Below, in pieces: positions 62,401 to 64,000 of a stretch of 64,000 bases of DNA; within the stretch, counting starts at the first letter, position 1, and every line of letters starts with the position of its first letter. The notes under the pieces are model-generated. The model searched no databases and was not told the origin of the DNA. It worked only from the letters and a program-made list of their open reading frames with translations. The translations under genes were made by a program, and so were the position numbers. This stretch comes from Tritrichomonas musculus (taxonomy: Eukaryota > Parabasalia > Tritrichomonadida > Tritrichomonadidae), in assembly GCA_039105265.1 (NCBI GenBank), contig JAPFFF010000038.1, positions 1,302,001 through 1,366,000 on the forward strand, given 5' to 3'.

Positions 62401-63488
62401 CAATAGGAGAATGTGCATTTTCAGAATGCAGCTCTATAAAATCTTTATTTGTTCCTAAATCTGTTCGAAAGATTGGTAAAGATGCTTTTCAAAAGGTATC
62501 ATCACTGAAATTAATAGCTTTTACTAATTCATTTGCCATTGATAAAATTGGACTAAAAAATAATAAGGCCAAAATAATCTGTGATGAAAAGGAATCTCAA
62601 GTATATTATCTATTTGGTAAAGAATTTTATAATGGAGAAAGTGTGCCAAAGAACAAATCCGAAGCAATGAAATATATCAAAATTGCAGCTGAAAAAGGAA
62701 GCCCAGAAGCGATGTTTTTCTATTCACAAGAATTATTTAGTGGAAATGTTATTCAAAAAAATATTTCTGAAGGCTTTCGATATTTAAAAATGTCCGCAGA
62801 CAATGGTTATGGAGAAGCCATGGACTCTTATGCTGAAAAGTTGTATAGGGGAAATGATACATCTGAAAACAAACCTGAAGCATTTATATATTTTGAGAAA
62901 GGTGCAAAACAAAATATTCCTAATTCCATATTTCAATGTGGATATATGTTGCATGTGGGAGAGGGAATTGATAAAGACTTATCTAGAGCTGCTTACTATT
63001 ATGAATTAGCTTTGAAATACAATTATTCTGGAGCTTATAATAATTTGGCCAATATTTATTGGTCAGAATATGAGATTGATGAACCTAAAGCCATAGCACT
63101 TTATAAAAAAGCTATTGAACTAGGATCTCTCTATTCAATGAAAACTTACGGTGAAATATTATTAGATACAAATTCAAACTATGTTGATATTCCTAAAGGA
63201 ATAGAGTTATTAAAACGTTCAGCAGATGGCGGCCATGTTCCTGCAATAATATCATATGCTAATAAACTATATACCGGTGCTGGAACAAGAATTGACAAAG
63301 CAGAAGCATTCAAATATTACAAAAAGGCTGCAGAAAAAAAAGAAAATGAAGCAATGTTTAAATGTGCCCGTATGCTCGAAACTGGAGATGGAATTGATGC
63401 TAACAAGTCCGAGGCAATTAATTATTATAAAATGGCTGCTGCTAATGGAAATGAAAAAGCAAAGCAAAAGCTGAGCAATTTGAAATAA
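59478..63488 (+). CDS. BTB-like, coiled-coil, BspA LRR_5 and Sel1-repeat protein
   Basis: 1336 residues, uninterrupted. The N-terminus (~1-110) is a degenerate BTB-like fold (SNALSLNYLAERFNIPVLL) with a BACK-like helical region (KYLIDFIKDDRLLSFSIAQI) to ~220. A strong coiled coil follows at ~230-310 (Lys/Glu/Gln-rich), then an unassigned domain (~325-480). LRR_5/BspA repeats of 23 residues fill ~485-1035, and at least seven Sel1-like (SLR) repeats end the protein (~1040-1336; KYIKIAAEKGSPEAMFFYSQ and similar). No signal peptide or membrane segment, so it is cytosolic and probably a scaffold or adaptor. Four LRR_5 units (92 residues) are present twice almost identically. The decayed gene at 42045-44523 is a paralogue without Sel1 repeats. 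Confidence 0.9.
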   Translation: MACACFYYDNKKYEFDPNKFNSISNYFKDKKSINNDLINLVSDFDSTPRISEESIETFIHFFENQDIQITDSNALSLNYLAERFNIPVLLKKTNEYIVNNEKKIIDVALSEKKTNHHIEILISKYLIDFIKDDRLLSFSIAQIYRILQMFSNNNQLNENTEKEMIDFFFNLMKLNGEETIILFSIFDFSQNDYYHQKIIEETKNFDNPLVQKAFFESMRYILIKSKENDKSDIEQIKKDLKEKYEKQIDELKQDFEVQKLEFQAKLELEKQEKEKIKEECANLIEEQRKTISFELESLKKTIYNINSSQYFNGQNNIDSFNNMMGDTQVFIISGIVDSKKNEDLECLKELLLFFSKEQRRSKYKYDQYNYIKIHIKDPKEYMLNNININDIEYIVVNYQTVKMLYENKTLNSEEFFECIRKIDNVYLNLDYPSEQYREIFNLLSNIINVDLPNLNVSVYITDMIENDLTFQNSENIKLISIKDDTKEIFGGWKKGYFEGSESVIKIKFPSDLERIGGGACNRCQKLDEVILPSKVNLVDKSAFKDCIELNEVVILSEDITFKENVFENCKNLKQITLNPSNNIKFDKSTFNNCLSLNHLMILQNVECIKKFDYDDYLNITQVTVPPSVTKIDKHAFSKCKKMKQISIPTSVTIIDEGSFEGCISLENFVIPSSITSINKLTFKGCTKLMQITIPQSVTIIGDNSFAECSSLQEIILSQSIESIGKRCFYDCSSLKQIKIPESVQFLGENAFEDCISLNKIDLLCRISKINNSTFKGCKSLMKISIPQTVTIIGDSSFEGCSSLKDIIIPQTTNSIGKRCFYDCSSLKQIKIPESVQFLGENAFEDCISLNKIDLLCRISKINNSTFKGCKSLMKISIPQTVTIIGDSSFEGCSSLKDIIIPQTTNSIGKRCFYGCSSIEQIDIPDSISVLPDFVFSECSKMNRFTFPPAITSIGNNAFQRCRIIEQIQLPSSLVSIGECAFSECSSIKSLFVPKSVRKIGKDAFQKVSSLKLIAFTNSFAIDKIGLKNNKAKIICDEKESQVYYLFGKEFYNGESVPKNKSEAMKYIKIAAEKGSPEAMFFYSQELFSGNVIQKNISEGFRYLKMSADNGYGEAMDSYAEKLYRGNDTSENKPEAFIYFEKGAKQNIPNSIFQCGYMLHVGEGIDKDLSRAAYYYELALKYNYSGAYNNLANIYWSEYEIDEPKAIALYKKAIELGSLYSMKTYGEILLDTNSNYVDIPKGIELLKRSADGGHVPAIISYANKLYTGAGTRIDKAEAFKYYKKAAEKKENEAMFKCARMLETGDGIDANKSEAINYYKMAAANGNEKAKQKLSNLK
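61644..62195 (+). repeat. 276-bp tandem duplication of four LRR_5 units
   Basis: 61644-61919 and 61920-62195 encode the same 92 residues (starting IGKRCFYDCSSL) with almost no nucleotide differences, so the duplication is recent or kept uniform by gene conversion. Confidence 0.9.
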
Positions 63489-63584
63489 AATTTGAAGTGT
63501 TATTTTAATGAAAATTTATGAAATTTTTTATCTTCTTTGTTGATATTTATGAGCAGAATTAAAAAAAAAAAAAAAAAAGTTTCT

Positions 63585-63945
63585 CAATAGGGATTTTCAA
63601 TTTCCACCAGATTACGAAAAGAAACGGTTAAAAGGTGAAAATGATTCACCTATCTGCACATTAATTCGAAATGACTCTATTGATGAATTTATCATATATG
63701 TCAAACTAAAATTGCATTAATTTAAATTCCGCCATTTTATGCTAAATAATGTTGAATTAACAAAAACATTAATACCATATGCAATTCATGGTAATAATGC
63801 AGAAATGATTCATATATTGGAATCGAATGTTGATGAGATTCAAGAAGAAGAAGAATGGAACGGTATTTCCAAAGACTCGATTCAATTTCATAATAATGAT
63901 ATTTCAAGTTACATCAAAGAAAACATGAAAACTAAACTTTTTTAA
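63585..63945 (+). pseudogene. Remnant of a DUF3447 ankyrin gene
   Basis: FPPDYEKKRLKGENDSPICT and LIRNDSIDEFIIYVK match the EKRRVGENDDYICKLIRDDD segment of the gene at 52865, and ELTKTLIPYAIHGNNAEMIH matches its WLFAIHSNNAELIHLL segment. The two pieces are separated by a stop, and the N-terminal half and later ankyrins are missing. It starts just after an A-run at about 63561-63578. A host pseudogene fragment. Confidence 0.7.
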
Positions 63946-64000
63946 TCACTTTATTGGAAATCTAGTAAAGCATCATTTCATATTTTTTTGTATACTTTTA

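Overview
The window looks like a chromosome segment of a parabasalid protist, most likely a Tritrichomonas species. The evidence is very AT-rich DNA, no recognisable introns in most genes, BspA-like LRR_5 surface/cytosolic proteins, DUF3447-type ankyrin proteins, a metacaspase-like C14 protein, a VIT/VWA protein, and trichomonad-type initiators (TCA-Y-W) 10-30 nt upstream of most start codons. Gene assignments rest on motifs read by eye; no database search was run.

Layout. 1-1765 is the 5' part of a minus-strand BspA-like gene that runs off the left edge. 1766-4327 is intergenic and holds hairpins, a short TA-flanked MITE and a GC-rich inverted-repeat element. 4328-9343 (minus) encodes a large surface protein: three copies of a Cys/Trp module, about 96 F-[ST]-x-[ST] hexapeptides, a Pmp-like beta-helix and a transmembrane anchor. 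9344-17082 is a gene-free graveyard of non-autonomous DNA transposons, four of them with clear 8-11 bp target duplications. tRNA-Leu(AAG) lies at 17083, followed by an HxxxD acyltransferase (minus). 20.4-25.9 kb holds broken copies of a virus-like coiled-coil/tail-fibre-type gene in two divergent arms. A second tRNA-Leu(AAG) (minus) is at 27.4 kb, then a GH3 glycosidase (minus), a CARMIL-like PH/LRR protein (plus), a C2/EF-hand protein (plus), a decayed FMN-reductase gene (minus), a VIT/VWA protein (minus), a decayed BspA gene (plus) and a metacaspase-like protein (minus).

46.5-47.5 kb is an inverted-repeat element whose terminal repeat appears to supply the initiator of the next gene, a 1676-residue thioredoxin/CAP surface protein (plus). 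52.9-56.9 kb is the most unusual locus. A DUF3447-type ankyrin gene continues as seven intact single-ankyrin modules plus a terminal module, separated by stop-rich AT spacers of roughly 35-545 bp that share a recurring AATGAAATT-like word. This could be a non-canonical intron arrangement or a peculiar mode of decay. The window ends with three near-perfect hairpins, a decayed membrane-protein gene, an intact BTB-like/coiled-coil/LRR_5/Sel1 protein (59478-63488, plus) and a DUF3447 remnant.

Functionally the region is dominated by surface and protein-interaction families typical of expanded, fast-changing trichomonad gene sets, separated by mobile-element debris. No operon logic applies; each gene appears to have its own very short 5' UTR promoter.
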